Assembly (NCBI GenBank): GCA_947629575.1 | Contig: CANREF010000001.1 | Coordinates: forward strand, 62,001 to 126,000 | Length of the DNA stretch: 64,000 nt | Source of the DNA: an uncultured Clostridia bacterium | Lineage (GTDB): Bacteria > Bacillota > Clostridia > Christensenellales > Borkfalkiaceae | Direction: 5' to 3' | Notes under the pieces: generated by a model | Told to the model about the DNA's origin: nothing | Databases searched by the model: none | The model's input: the letters and a program-made list of their open reading frames with translations, nothing else | Shown: positions 58,209 to 64,000 of the stretch, one piece after another | How the letters are laid out: each line of letters starts with the position of its first letter | Position numbering within the stretch: the first letter of the stretch is position 1 | Made by a program: the position numbers and the translations under genes

Positions 58209-59432
58209 ATGAAAGACAGGGCGATCTTACACAGCGATGCGAATGCTTTTTATGCTTCGGTGGAGACGGTATTGAACCCTTCGCTCAAGGGAAGGGCGGT
58301 GGCGGTGTGCGGGGCGGCGGAGAACCGCCACGGCATCGTGCTCGCAAAATCCGAACTCGCCAAGCGGGCGGGGGTCAAAACGGGTATGGCGAATTGGCAG
58401 GCAAAGCGTCTGTGCCCGGAGCTCGTCATCATCCCGCCGCATCATGATGTGTATGCGAAATTTTCAAGACGTATGCACGAAATTTATGCACGCTATACCG
58501 ACAGGGTAGAACCTTACGGGCTCGACGAATGCTGGTTGGACGTCTCCGATCATCCGAAACCCGCCCGCGTCATTGCGGAGGAACTGCGTGCGGCGGCGAA
58601 GGGGGAGATCGGCATCACGGTGAGCGTGGGGATCTCCTTCAACAAGGTATTTGCAAAGCTCGGCTCGGATATGAAAAAACCGGACGCGGTGACGGAGATC
58701 TTGCGGGACGGATTCAAGGATACGGTTTGGAAACTTCCCTGCTCCGATCTGCTCTACTGCGGGCGCTCCACGACCGAAAAACTCAAGACGCTCGGCATTT
58801 TTACGATCGGCGAACTTGCCGCCCATCCCCTCGAAAAGATCGTGTCCGTCCTTGGGAAAAACGGCGAAACGCTCTGGAAATATGCGAACGGGCTCGACGA
58901 TTCCCCCGTTGCGAAGATCGGCGAAGGGGAACAGGCGAAATCGGTGGGGCACGGGATCACCTGCGTGGCGGACCTCGAAAACATGGAGGAGGCGGGCGTC
59001 GTACTCTTGGCGCTCACGCAGGACATCGGGCAGAAGTTGAGAGCGCTCGGCCTGCAGGCGCGGGGAGTACAGGTCACCGTGCGGGACAACGATCTCGAAT
59101 TCCATTCGTGGCAGCAGCTTCTCGCCGTGCCGACGCAGTGCGCGGGCGACCTTGCAAAGGCGGGGACGGAACTGCTCAAAATGCGATACGGGTGGGAAAA
59201 ACCGATACGTGCGCTCACACTGAGCGCGATCCACCTCGAGGATGCGGGCGAGCCCTGCCAGCTTTCCCTCTTCGGCGGCGGGGAAGGGAAACTGCGGAAA
59301 GTGGAGGGCGCGGTGGATAAGATCCGTCAAAAGTTCGGGGAAGATTCCATCAAACCCGCGGCGCTTCTCGGCGATAACAAACTTCCCGAGCCCACCCCTC
59401 GGCCCGCTTCCCCGCCCTCGTCGACGACGTAG
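58209..59432 (+). CDS. dinB: Y-family DNA polymerase (DinB / Pol IV-like)
   Basis: A 407-residue translesion polymerase. The first catalytic motif is HSDANAFYASVE (about residue 8) and the second is YGLDECWLDVSD (about residue 103), giving the acidic triad. The thumb, HhH and little-finger domains follow; SLFGG near residue 355 in QLSLFGGGEGK resembles the clamp-binding QLSLF motif, so it is likely recruited by the sliding clamp. The tail is Pro/Ser-rich. ATG 58209 fits the conserved N terminus MKDRAILHSDANAF; no Shine-Dalgarno is seen and the promoter lies immediately upstream. Confidence 0.92.
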   Translation: MKDRAILHSDANAFYASVETVLNPSLKGRAVAVCGAAENRHGIVLAKSELAKRAGVKTGMANWQAKRLCPELVIIPPHHDVYAKFSRRMHEIYARYTDRVEPYGLDECWLDVSDHPKPARVIAEELRAAAKGEIGITVSVGISFNKVFAKLGSDMKKPDAVTEILRDGFKDTVWKLPCSDLLYCGRSTTEKLKTLGIFTIGELAAHPLEKIVSVLGKNGETLWKYANGLDDSPVAKIGEGEQAKSVGHGITCVADLENMEEAGVVLLALTQDIGQKLRALGLQARGVQVTVRDNDLEFHSWQQLLAVPTQCAGDLAKAGTELLKMRYGWEKPIRALTLSAIHLEDAGEPCQLSLFGGGEGKLRKVEGAVDKIRQKFGEDSIKPAALLGDNKLPEPTPRPASPPSSTT

Positions 59433-59598
59433 CGGCCGCCCCCGCGTCATCCTAAGACGAAGCCCCCCCGCATCATTCGGTCGCCCCCGCGTCATGTTGA
59501 GCGAAGCGAAACATCCCGAAGTACGCAGTCCCGCGTCATCCTGAGGCTGTTTGTTCCATGAAAACCGAGATTTTTCCTCGAAGGATCTCGCGGGGACA
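59433..59598. repeat. GTCATCCTGAG-type repeats between dinB and the LRR gene
   Basis: Four short CGCGTCAT units (59454, 59488, 59533 and the related CGCATCATTC at 59469), the last two followed by GTTGAGCGAAGCGAAACATC and CCTGAGGCTG. A related unit (ATGCTTCGGGGAGAGC, GCATGACGC, 59601-59659) continues into the end of the LRR reading frame and matches 5168-5224. No separate gene. Confidence 0.65.
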
Positions 59599-60876
59599 TC
59601 AGATGCTTCGGGGAGAGCATTGTGGGACTGCGTAATTGCTTTTCACCTCAGCATGACGCACAACCAAACTTCCTTGCCCGCCCCCACCAAATGGGGTAGC
59701 CGAGGAAGACGACGTCGCGGCGATGTAGCCCGCCGCTTTTTCGGTATTTCCCGTCGCCGAGAAGTACGCAACGAGGATATGGTCCGTTTCTGCCGTATCT
59801 GAGCATTTCACGGTGATCTCTTGATCGCCCGATCTCCAAGGCACTTCTTTCCCGTTCGTGCCCGTGACCGCCCTCTGCCACGCCTCGGAAGTCCCCTCGT
59901 AAATTATGGTGGCGATCGCACTGTCCGCAAAGGCGTATTTTTCAATGACGGTGACGGATGCGGGAACGGTGAGCACGGTGAGGGTCGCCCTGCGGAACGC
60001 CGCCACGCCTATTTTTGTAACCGTTTCGGGGATGACGCTCTTGTTGCTTCCGCGGATGAGCGTGTTTGTTTCAAGGTCTATAAGGCAGTTTCCCGCGCCC
60101 GAATAGCGGGCATTCCCCGCCGCGACGGTGATCGCATTGAGTGCGCCGCAGTTGTTGAATACGTCGTTTCCGAGCGCTTCGAAGCCCGCGGGCAAGTAGA
60201 TGGATTTGAGCGCGCTGTTCCCCGAAAAAGCGTTGTTTCCGATCGATTTCAAATTGCTGTTCTCGCCGATCTTCACTTCCTCAAGCGTTTGACGGTTGTG
60301 GAAAGCGTTCAGGCCTATGCGCTCCACGCTGTCGGGAATGGTCACCGAATAAATATCGGAAGCGTGCCGCGAATAGGCAAACGCGCTTTCTCCGATTTCG
60401 ACGACGGGAAGCCCGTTATGTTCGGCGGGGATAACGATATTCACCGACTGCCCGCTATCTCCCGTGACGATATAACCTTCTTTCGCCGCATTTTGTTCAA
60501 ACGTGAGCGTATCCGAAGGCGCAGGCGTTTGTTCCTTTGCCGTCCAATGCGCGTAGAGCGTGAGATCTTCGTTTACGCGGTCGGTGGAAAAGTTCCACCT
60601 TGCGGCGTTTTCGTCTGCCGAACGGAACCAACCGTGAAAGTCAAAATTATCCCGCGTGGGAGAAGTAGGCGCAGCGACGGGATTCCCCGCGGGAACGCGC
60701 TTGCTTTCGATTACGCTTCCTCCTTGGCTGTCGAACGTCACGGTGTAATATGTATCGTCGTCAAGATCGCGATTGCCATCGATCGTTTTGCCGCCGCCCG
60801 TTTCCCCGCAAGCGGAGAGAGCAAAGGAAAAGCACAGCAAAATAGCCGTCAAAATAAAGGCAAACTTTTTCTTCAT
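59599..60876 (-). CDS. Lipoprotein: InlB-type repeat, BspA-like LRRs and a broken flavodoxin tail
   Basis: A 425-residue reading frame. Lipobox LSAC (Cys about 23); a Listeria-Bacteroides (InlB B) repeat at about 45-115 (TVTFDSQGGSVIESKRVPAG, FDFHGWF, LTLYAHW); BspA-type leucine-rich repeats at about 125-345 (LPVVEIGESAFAY, SVTIPDSVERIGLNAFHN, LKSIGNNAFSGNSALKSIYLP). From about residue 368, HILVAYFSATGNTEKAAGYIAA is the FMN-binding start of a flavodoxin nearly identical to that of the lipoprotein at 61.8-62.4 kb; then the frame is lost through a deletion and runs through repeat DNA to the stop. The ribbon of LRRs likely binds host or surface ligands. GGAGGATC precedes the ATG, which overlaps the upstream gene. 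Confidence 0.75.
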   Translation of the reverse strand: MKKKFAFILTAILLCFSFALSACGETGGGKTIDGNRDLDDDTYYTVTFDSQGGSVIESKRVPAGNPVAAPTSPTRDNFDFHGWFRSADENAARWNFSTDRVNEDLTLYAHWTAKEQTPAPSDTLTFEQNAAKEGYIVTGDSGQSVNIVIPAEHNGLPVVEIGESAFAYSRHASDIYSVTIPDSVERIGLNAFHNRQTLEEVKIGENSNLKSIGNNAFSGNSALKSIYLPAGFEALGNDVFNNCGALNAITVAAGNARYSGAGNCLIDLETNTLIRGSNKSVIPETVTKIGVAAFRRATLTVLTVPASVTVIEKYAFADSAIATIIYEGTSEAWQRAVTGTNGKEVPWRSGDQEITVKCSDTAETDHILVAYFSATGNTEKAAGYIAATSSSSATPFGGGGQGSLVVRHAEVKSNYAVPQCSPRSI

Positions 60877-61835
60877 GGTCTGATCCTCCGGGGATCTATC
60901 CCAAGACAGTTTCTTTCGTTTTTTCCGTAAACCTTGCGGAGAAGCCGCTCATAACGCGGGTTTTCGTCCAAATGCTTTTTCTTTGCGAGAACGACTCTCG
61001 CGGGAGAGTGCGGGAAGTCGCTCCCGTACACGATCTTATCCTCGCCCGCGACAGAGAGGAGCATATCGAGCGCGACGGGTTCGGGGTCTCCCGCGATGTC
61101 AAAATACAGGTTTTGAAACTCTCTTTGCACGTCCACCGCTTCCATCATGCCCATTGAGGCAAGAATGGCCGAAACGCCCGTAAATCTCTGCAACATATAG
61201 GGAAGAAAAGATCCCGTGTGCGGAACGACGAAGCGGATATTAGGAAAGCGCGTCATGACCTTATGTGCGATCATATTGAGGACGGCGCGCGTCGTGTCGG
61301 TCGGGTACTCATAGATCGCGGCGACCGTTCCCGTAATGGGCGTTTTCGGATATTCTTGCGCTCTCTGCGGATGAATGATGACAAGGGCATTGTCCTTGTT
61401 CAATTCTGCCATAAAGTCGTCGAGCGAGGGATCGCCCAAATAGACGCCGCCCGCGTGCGTCGTAAGTTTTACGCCGACCGCGCCGAGCTTTTCTTTTGTC
61501 ACGCGGTATTCCTCGATCGCCGCGTCCGCGAAGGGCAGAGGGACGGAAGCGACGAAAGAGAATTCGTCGGGATATTTCCCGCAAACTTCCGCAATAGAAG
61601 CATTGACTTCCCTGTGGATCTTTGCCGAAAGCCGTTCATCGTCTCCCAACAAGTGCGGCGTGGGCGAGGAAAGGATACTCCGCTCGATCCCCGCTTCCCG
61701 CATAAATTCGAGGTGCGCCTGCTCGCTCCAATCGGGAAGGGGAAACCCGTCGGCGGCAAGGGGGTCGATATTCAAAGATCTCAAGCCCCATTTATATTCT
61801 GGGGTTATGATATGTGCATGAAAATCTATCGCCAT
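60873..61835 (-). CDS. Amidohydrolase family 2 (metal-dependent TIM-barrel hydrolase/decarboxylase)
   Basis: A 320-residue enzyme of the amidohydrolase-2 (ACMSD-like) group. It has DFHAHIITPEY at the N terminus (HxH metal ligands), IIHPQRAQE (about residue 151), VVPHTGSFLPY (about 211) and YGSDFPHSP (catalytic Asp, about 271). Substrates in this family range from carboxylated aromatics to lactones. The start at 61835 has GAGGCG upstream and lies 11 bases after the exported flavodoxin gene; the ATGA overlap with the LRR lipoprotein couples the two. A role in aromatic or quinone metabolism beside the CMD-cupin gene is possible but inferred. Confidence 0.85.
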   Translation of the reverse strand: MAIDFHAHIITPEYKWGLRSLNIDPLAADGFPLPDWSEQAHLEFMREAGIERSILSSPTPHLLGDDERLSAKIHREVNASIAEVCGKYPDEFSFVASVPLPFADAAIEEYRVTKEKLGAVGVKLTTHAGGVYLGDPSLDDFMAELNKDNALVIIHPQRAQEYPKTPITGTVAAIYEYPTDTTRAVLNMIAHKVMTRFPNIRFVVPHTGSFLPYMLQRFTGVSAILASMGMMEAVDVQREFQNLYFDIAGDPEPVALDMLLSVAGEDKIVYGSDFPHSPARVVLAKKKHLDENPRYERLLRKVYGKNERNCLGIDPRRIRP

Positions 61836-61846
61836 AGTGCGCCTCG

Positions 61847-62425
61847 TCAGCCCCTTAAGCCGCCGATCCAGCTCTCCACATCCTTCTGCGAAGGGGAGGA
61901 AGAAAACCGCTTGCCGTTGAGCCAATTTGCGCCGCTTGTAAGGGGGTGCAAATGGGTCGCACTGTCGCCGATCCCGCTCGAACCCGACGTGCAGAAGGGA
62001 ACGATCGTCTTCCCCGAGAAGTCGTAATTTTCGAGGAACGTATAGATGATTTTGGGTGCTTCCCCCCACCAAATGGGGTAGCCGAGGAAAACGACGTCGT
62101 AGTTTTCCATTCCCTCAACGCTCCCCGAAATTTCGGGACGGGCGTTGGGGTCGCGCTGCTCTCTCGTCGCGCGGGTGGTGCTGTCGCTGTAATTCAGATC
62201 GGCGTCGGTGTAGGGGATTTCGGGCACGATCTCATAGAGCGTTCCGCCCGTAGCCGCGGCAATGTAGCCCGCCGCTTTTTCGGTATTTCCCGTCGCCGAA
62301 AAGTACGCGACGAGGATTTTCGACGGATCGGCGTTTTCAAGCCTTCCTCTGTCGTCCCCTTCGCCGCAGGCCGAGAGGGGAAAGAACAGCAGACACAATG
62401 ACAGAATGGTCAAAAACTTCTTCAT
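61847..62425 (-). CDS. Exported flavodoxin-like lipoprotein (Flavodoxin_4 type)
   Basis: A 192-residue lipoprotein: signal peptide and lipobox FPLSAC (Cys about 20), a short linker, then a complete flavodoxin fold with the phosphate loop YFSATGNTEKAAGYIA (about 39-54), YEIVPEIPYTDADLNY, DVVFLGYPIWWGEAPKIIYTFLENYDF and TIVPFCTSGSSGIGDSATHL. Its export places a flavin redox protein outside the membrane. The same operon has an intracellular iron-sulfur flavoprotein and, downstream, an LRR lipoprotein carrying a damaged copy of this domain. Partner unknown. Confidence 0.88.
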   Translation of the reverse strand: MKKFLTILSLCLLFFPLSACGEGDDRGRLENADPSKILVAYFSATGNTEKAAGYIAAATGGTLYEIVPEIPYTDADLNYSDSTTRATREQRDPNARPEISGSVEGMENYDVVFLGYPIWWGEAPKIIYTFLENYDFSGKTIVPFCTSGSSGIGDSATHLHPLTSGANWLNGKRFSSSPSQKDVESWIGGLRG

Positions 62426-62442
62426 TTTGCGCTCCGTTTGAT

Positions 62443-62982
62443 TTATACAGATCTCCCCATTTCGTATGCCTCGCCCAGTTTCGGGTTTCCTTCTATGTCG
62501 CCGACGTCGTTCACGCCGCCGCAGAAGACATGACCAAAAAGGGCCGCCTTTTCATAACACACCACCCAGCCGTCGAAGTTCGCGAGCGTTCTCTGTTCGG
62601 CTTCTTCGCCGTCTTCCGCTGCCGCAAAGAGCAGATAGATCTGACGGAATTTATAGTCCGAAGAATACAGAGGGTTGCACCTGTCGAGCAGGGTTTTGAG
62701 CTGCCCGCTTATCCCATAGTAGTAAACGGGCGTTGCGAATACCAATACGTCCGCATGGAGCATTTTTTCGCGGATACTGTCGGCGTCATCGGAAATGACG
62801 CACCGTTTCGTCTTTTGGCATACAAGACACCCGCGGCAAAAACCGATCGTTTTGTCGTGCAGGGAAAGGAACTCCACTTCGTTTCCCGCCTCTTTTGCAC
62901 CCTTATAAAATTCCTCGGCAAGCCTCGCCGAATTGCCCTTTGTTCTGTAACTTGACGATACGATCAAAACTTTTTTGTTCAT
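62443..62982 (-). CDS. Iron-sulfur flavoprotein / NADPH-dependent FMN reductase family
   Basis: A 179-residue flavodoxin-fold protein without signal peptide. FMN-binding start VLIVSSSYRTKGNSARLAEEF; then CRGCLVCQKTKRC, a C-x2-C-x2-C-x5-C cluster that fits the [4Fe-4S] motif of archaeal and clostridial iron-sulfur flavoproteins (Isf); ATPVYYYGISGQLKTLLDRC closes the FMN site. Isf proteins carry electrons between ferredoxin and oxygen-stress or other acceptors. AAGGAG precedes the ATG, and the next gene follows after 17 bases. Confidence 0.85.
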   Translation of the reverse strand: MNKKVLIVSSSYRTKGNSARLAEEFYKGAKEAGNEVEFLSLHDKTIGFCRGCLVCQKTKRCVISDDADSIREKMLHADVLVFATPVYYYGISGQLKTLLDRCNPLYSSDYKFRQIYLLFAAAEDGEEAEQRTLANFDGWVVCYEKAALFGHVFCGGVNDVGDIEGNPKLGEAYEMGRSV

Positions 62983-62991
62983 AAGGTCTCC

Positions 62992-63282
62992 TTAAACTTC
63001 CGTAAATTTTTGCACCCGCATTCTGAGGCGATACTTCTCGCGGAGGGCGGCGATCTCCTTCATCATCGGGCTTTTATGGTGGGAATTGAGGGCTTCCTCG
63101 TCTTCCCAAGCGTCTATGAGGAGAACGGCCTCTGGATCGTCCATGGGGAAGAAATACTCGTAGCGCAGGTTTCCCTTTTCGGCGCGAACTCTATCCACAA
63201 GCCCGCTCGCTCTCATTTCTTCGGCAAATTTTCTCGCGCTCCCGTCCGCGCCCGTATAGAGGATATTGACCGTAAATGCCAT
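62992..63282 (-). CDS. Antibiotic biosynthesis monooxygenase (ABM)-fold protein
   Basis: A 96-residue dimeric alpha-beta barrel protein. The pattern NILYTGADGSARKFAEEMRAS, GNLRYEYFFPMDDPEAVLLIDAWEDEEALNSHHKSPMM is characteristic of the ABM/YgiN group, which includes quinol monooxygenases. The His-His pair before the KSP segment is typical. It lies between the CMD-cupin and the iron-sulfur flavoprotein genes, consistent with a quinone or redox role. No strong ribosome binding site is seen. Confidence 0.88.
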   Translation of the reverse strand: MAFTVNILYTGADGSARKFAEEMRASGLVDRVRAEKGNLRYEYFFPMDDPEAVLLIDAWEDEEALNSHHKSPMMKEIAALREKYRLRMRVQKFTEV

Positions 63283-63295
63283 ACCGTGTTCCGTT

Positions 63296-64000
63296 TTACG
63301 ACAATTTGCCGTATTCTTCTTCGCTCACGGGCTCTAACCATTCGTTGGAACTGTTTTCGCCCGGAACTTCTATCGCAAGGTGGGAAAACCAGCTGTCCTT
63401 ACTTGCGCCGTGCCAGTGCTTCACGCCCGCGGGAATGTTGATGCAGTCGCCCGGTTTCATTTCGACGGCTTCCTTGCCCCACTCTTGATACCAACCTCTG
63501 CCCGCCACGCAGATGAGGATCTGTCCGCCTCCCTTTTCCGCATGGTGGATGTGCCAATTATTTCGGCAGGAAGGCTCGAACGTGACGTTGAAAATGCCGA
63601 CCTGTTCTTTGGAGACGGGGGCAAGGTAGCTCCTTCCGCTGAAGTATTGCTTGAAACCGTCGTTGGGCGCGCCGATGGGGAACACCATCTCGCTCGCGTG
63701 CGCCGCCATCGCGGTGTAAGCCGTTTCGTCCGCCCAAACTTCCTTTGCCATGTTGAACACCGCCCACGCCTTGGGCCAGCCCGCGTAAAAGCCGACGTGC
63801 GTGATCGCGGCGGCGATCTCCTTCTTCGTGACGCCCGCTTTCTTGGCGTTCTCGAGGTGATATTTGAGCGAACTGTCTGTAATTCCCGAAGCCATGAGCG
63901 CGACGACGGTGATCATGCACCGCGTCTTGTGGTCGATGTCCCGATTGTTCCAATTCTCGCCGAAGAGGATATCGTCGTTATAGTGCGCGAAGTCGGGGGC
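63296..64000 (-). CDS. Carboxymuconolactone decarboxylase - cupin fusion protein (partial, runs off the right edge)
   Basis: The frame is open to the window end, so the true start lies outside; the internal Met at 63916 is not the start. Visible residues 1-100 are a CMD/AhpD-like helical domain (LFGENWNNRDIDHKTRCMITVVALMASG, AGVTKKEIAAAITHVGFYAGWPKAW), without the CxxC of AhpD. Residues about 125-234 are a cupin (NNWHIHHAEKGGGQILICVAGRGWYQEWG, GDCINIPAGVKHWHGASKDSWFSHLAIE) with His metal ligands. CMD-cupin fusions are common in gut Bacillota beside flavodoxins and reductases, as here. The molecular function is not established. Confidence 0.88.
   Translation of the reverse strand, partial: APDFAHYNDDILFGENWNNRDIDHKTRCMITVVALMASGITDSSLKYHLENAKKAGVTKKEIAAAITHVGFYAGWPKAWAVFNMAKEVWADETAYTAMAAHASEMVFPIGAPNDGFKQYFSGRSYLAPVSKEQVGIFNVTFEPSCRNNWHIHHAEKGGGQILICVAGRGWYQEWGKEAVEMKPGDCINIPAGVKHWHGASKDSWFSHLAIEVPGENSSNEWLEPVSEEEYGKLS

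Noticed and set aside
59648-59881. Separate small gene containing FLGYPIWWG on the minus strand
   Set aside because: It is the out-of-frame remainder of the duplicated flavodoxin segment, not an independent gene.

Overview
The window comes from an endospore-forming, GC-rich Clostridia-type Bacillota. Evidence is the sporulation genes (SipL-like DUF3794/LysM protein, SpoIVFA/SpoIVFB pair, SpoIIQ-like M23 protein), the clostridial prmA-rsmE-mtaB-HIT operon, a Veg homolog, CdaA, clostridial-type DUF1015, many Gram-positive lipoproteins, and strong TTGACA-17-TATAAT promoters. The intergenic spaces are packed with palindromic repeats of the kind seen in uncultured gut Clostridia. I cannot name the genus; a Christensenellales-like gut bacterium is a guess. 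I see no tRNA, rRNA, CRISPR array, transposase or prophage.

Layout: 0-5 kb holds a DUF559 nuclease tail, gyrA, an arsenite/citrate-type permease and veg. 5.5-15.9 kb holds the SipL-like protein, a lipoprotein, ispE, a TPR membrane protein, an APH-like kinase, a cysteine desulfurase, spoIVFA-spoIVFB and RNase G. 16.8-20.0 kb is prmA-rsmE-mtaB-hit. 20.7-22.3 kb holds two genes with matching forespore-type promoters, one of them spoIIQ-like. 22.5-31.0 kb holds a 1859-residue DUF4011/SF1 helicase/Vsr-like/DUF3320 protein, then comEC and holA. 31.1-34.2 kb is a c-di-AMP operon: cdaA, a 35-codon reading frame that keeps only the CdaR membrane anchor, a shortened DUF1015 protein and aspartokinase. 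34.5-49.1 kb is a glycan uptake and surface block: a MalF-type permease with a fused extracytoplasmic propeller-like domain, a MalG-type permease, a large binding lipoprotein, two paralogous GH99/WbsX-like lipoproteins, a giant surface protein and an Ig-plus-barrel lipoprotein. 49.9-52.0 kb is an iscS-iscU-iscR operon on the minus strand. 52.2-55.1 kb holds a Wzz-like protein, a hypothetical protein and asparaginase. 55.2-59.4 kb holds two zinc-ribbon membrane paralogs, one split at a nine-C tract, and a divergent Y-family polymerase. 59.6-64 kb is a minus-strand redox cluster: CMD-cupin, monooxygenase, iron-sulfur flavoprotein, exported flavodoxin, amidohydrolase, and an LRR lipoprotein that carries a broken copy of the flavodoxin domain.

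The strongest candidates for something new are the CdaR anchor-only micropeptide, coupled by ATGA overlaps on both sides; the repeat family whose hairpins change by compensating substitutions; the propeller-permease fusion; the homopolymer-split zinc-ribbon gene; and promoters that place transcription starts at or next to the start codon of ispE and dinB.
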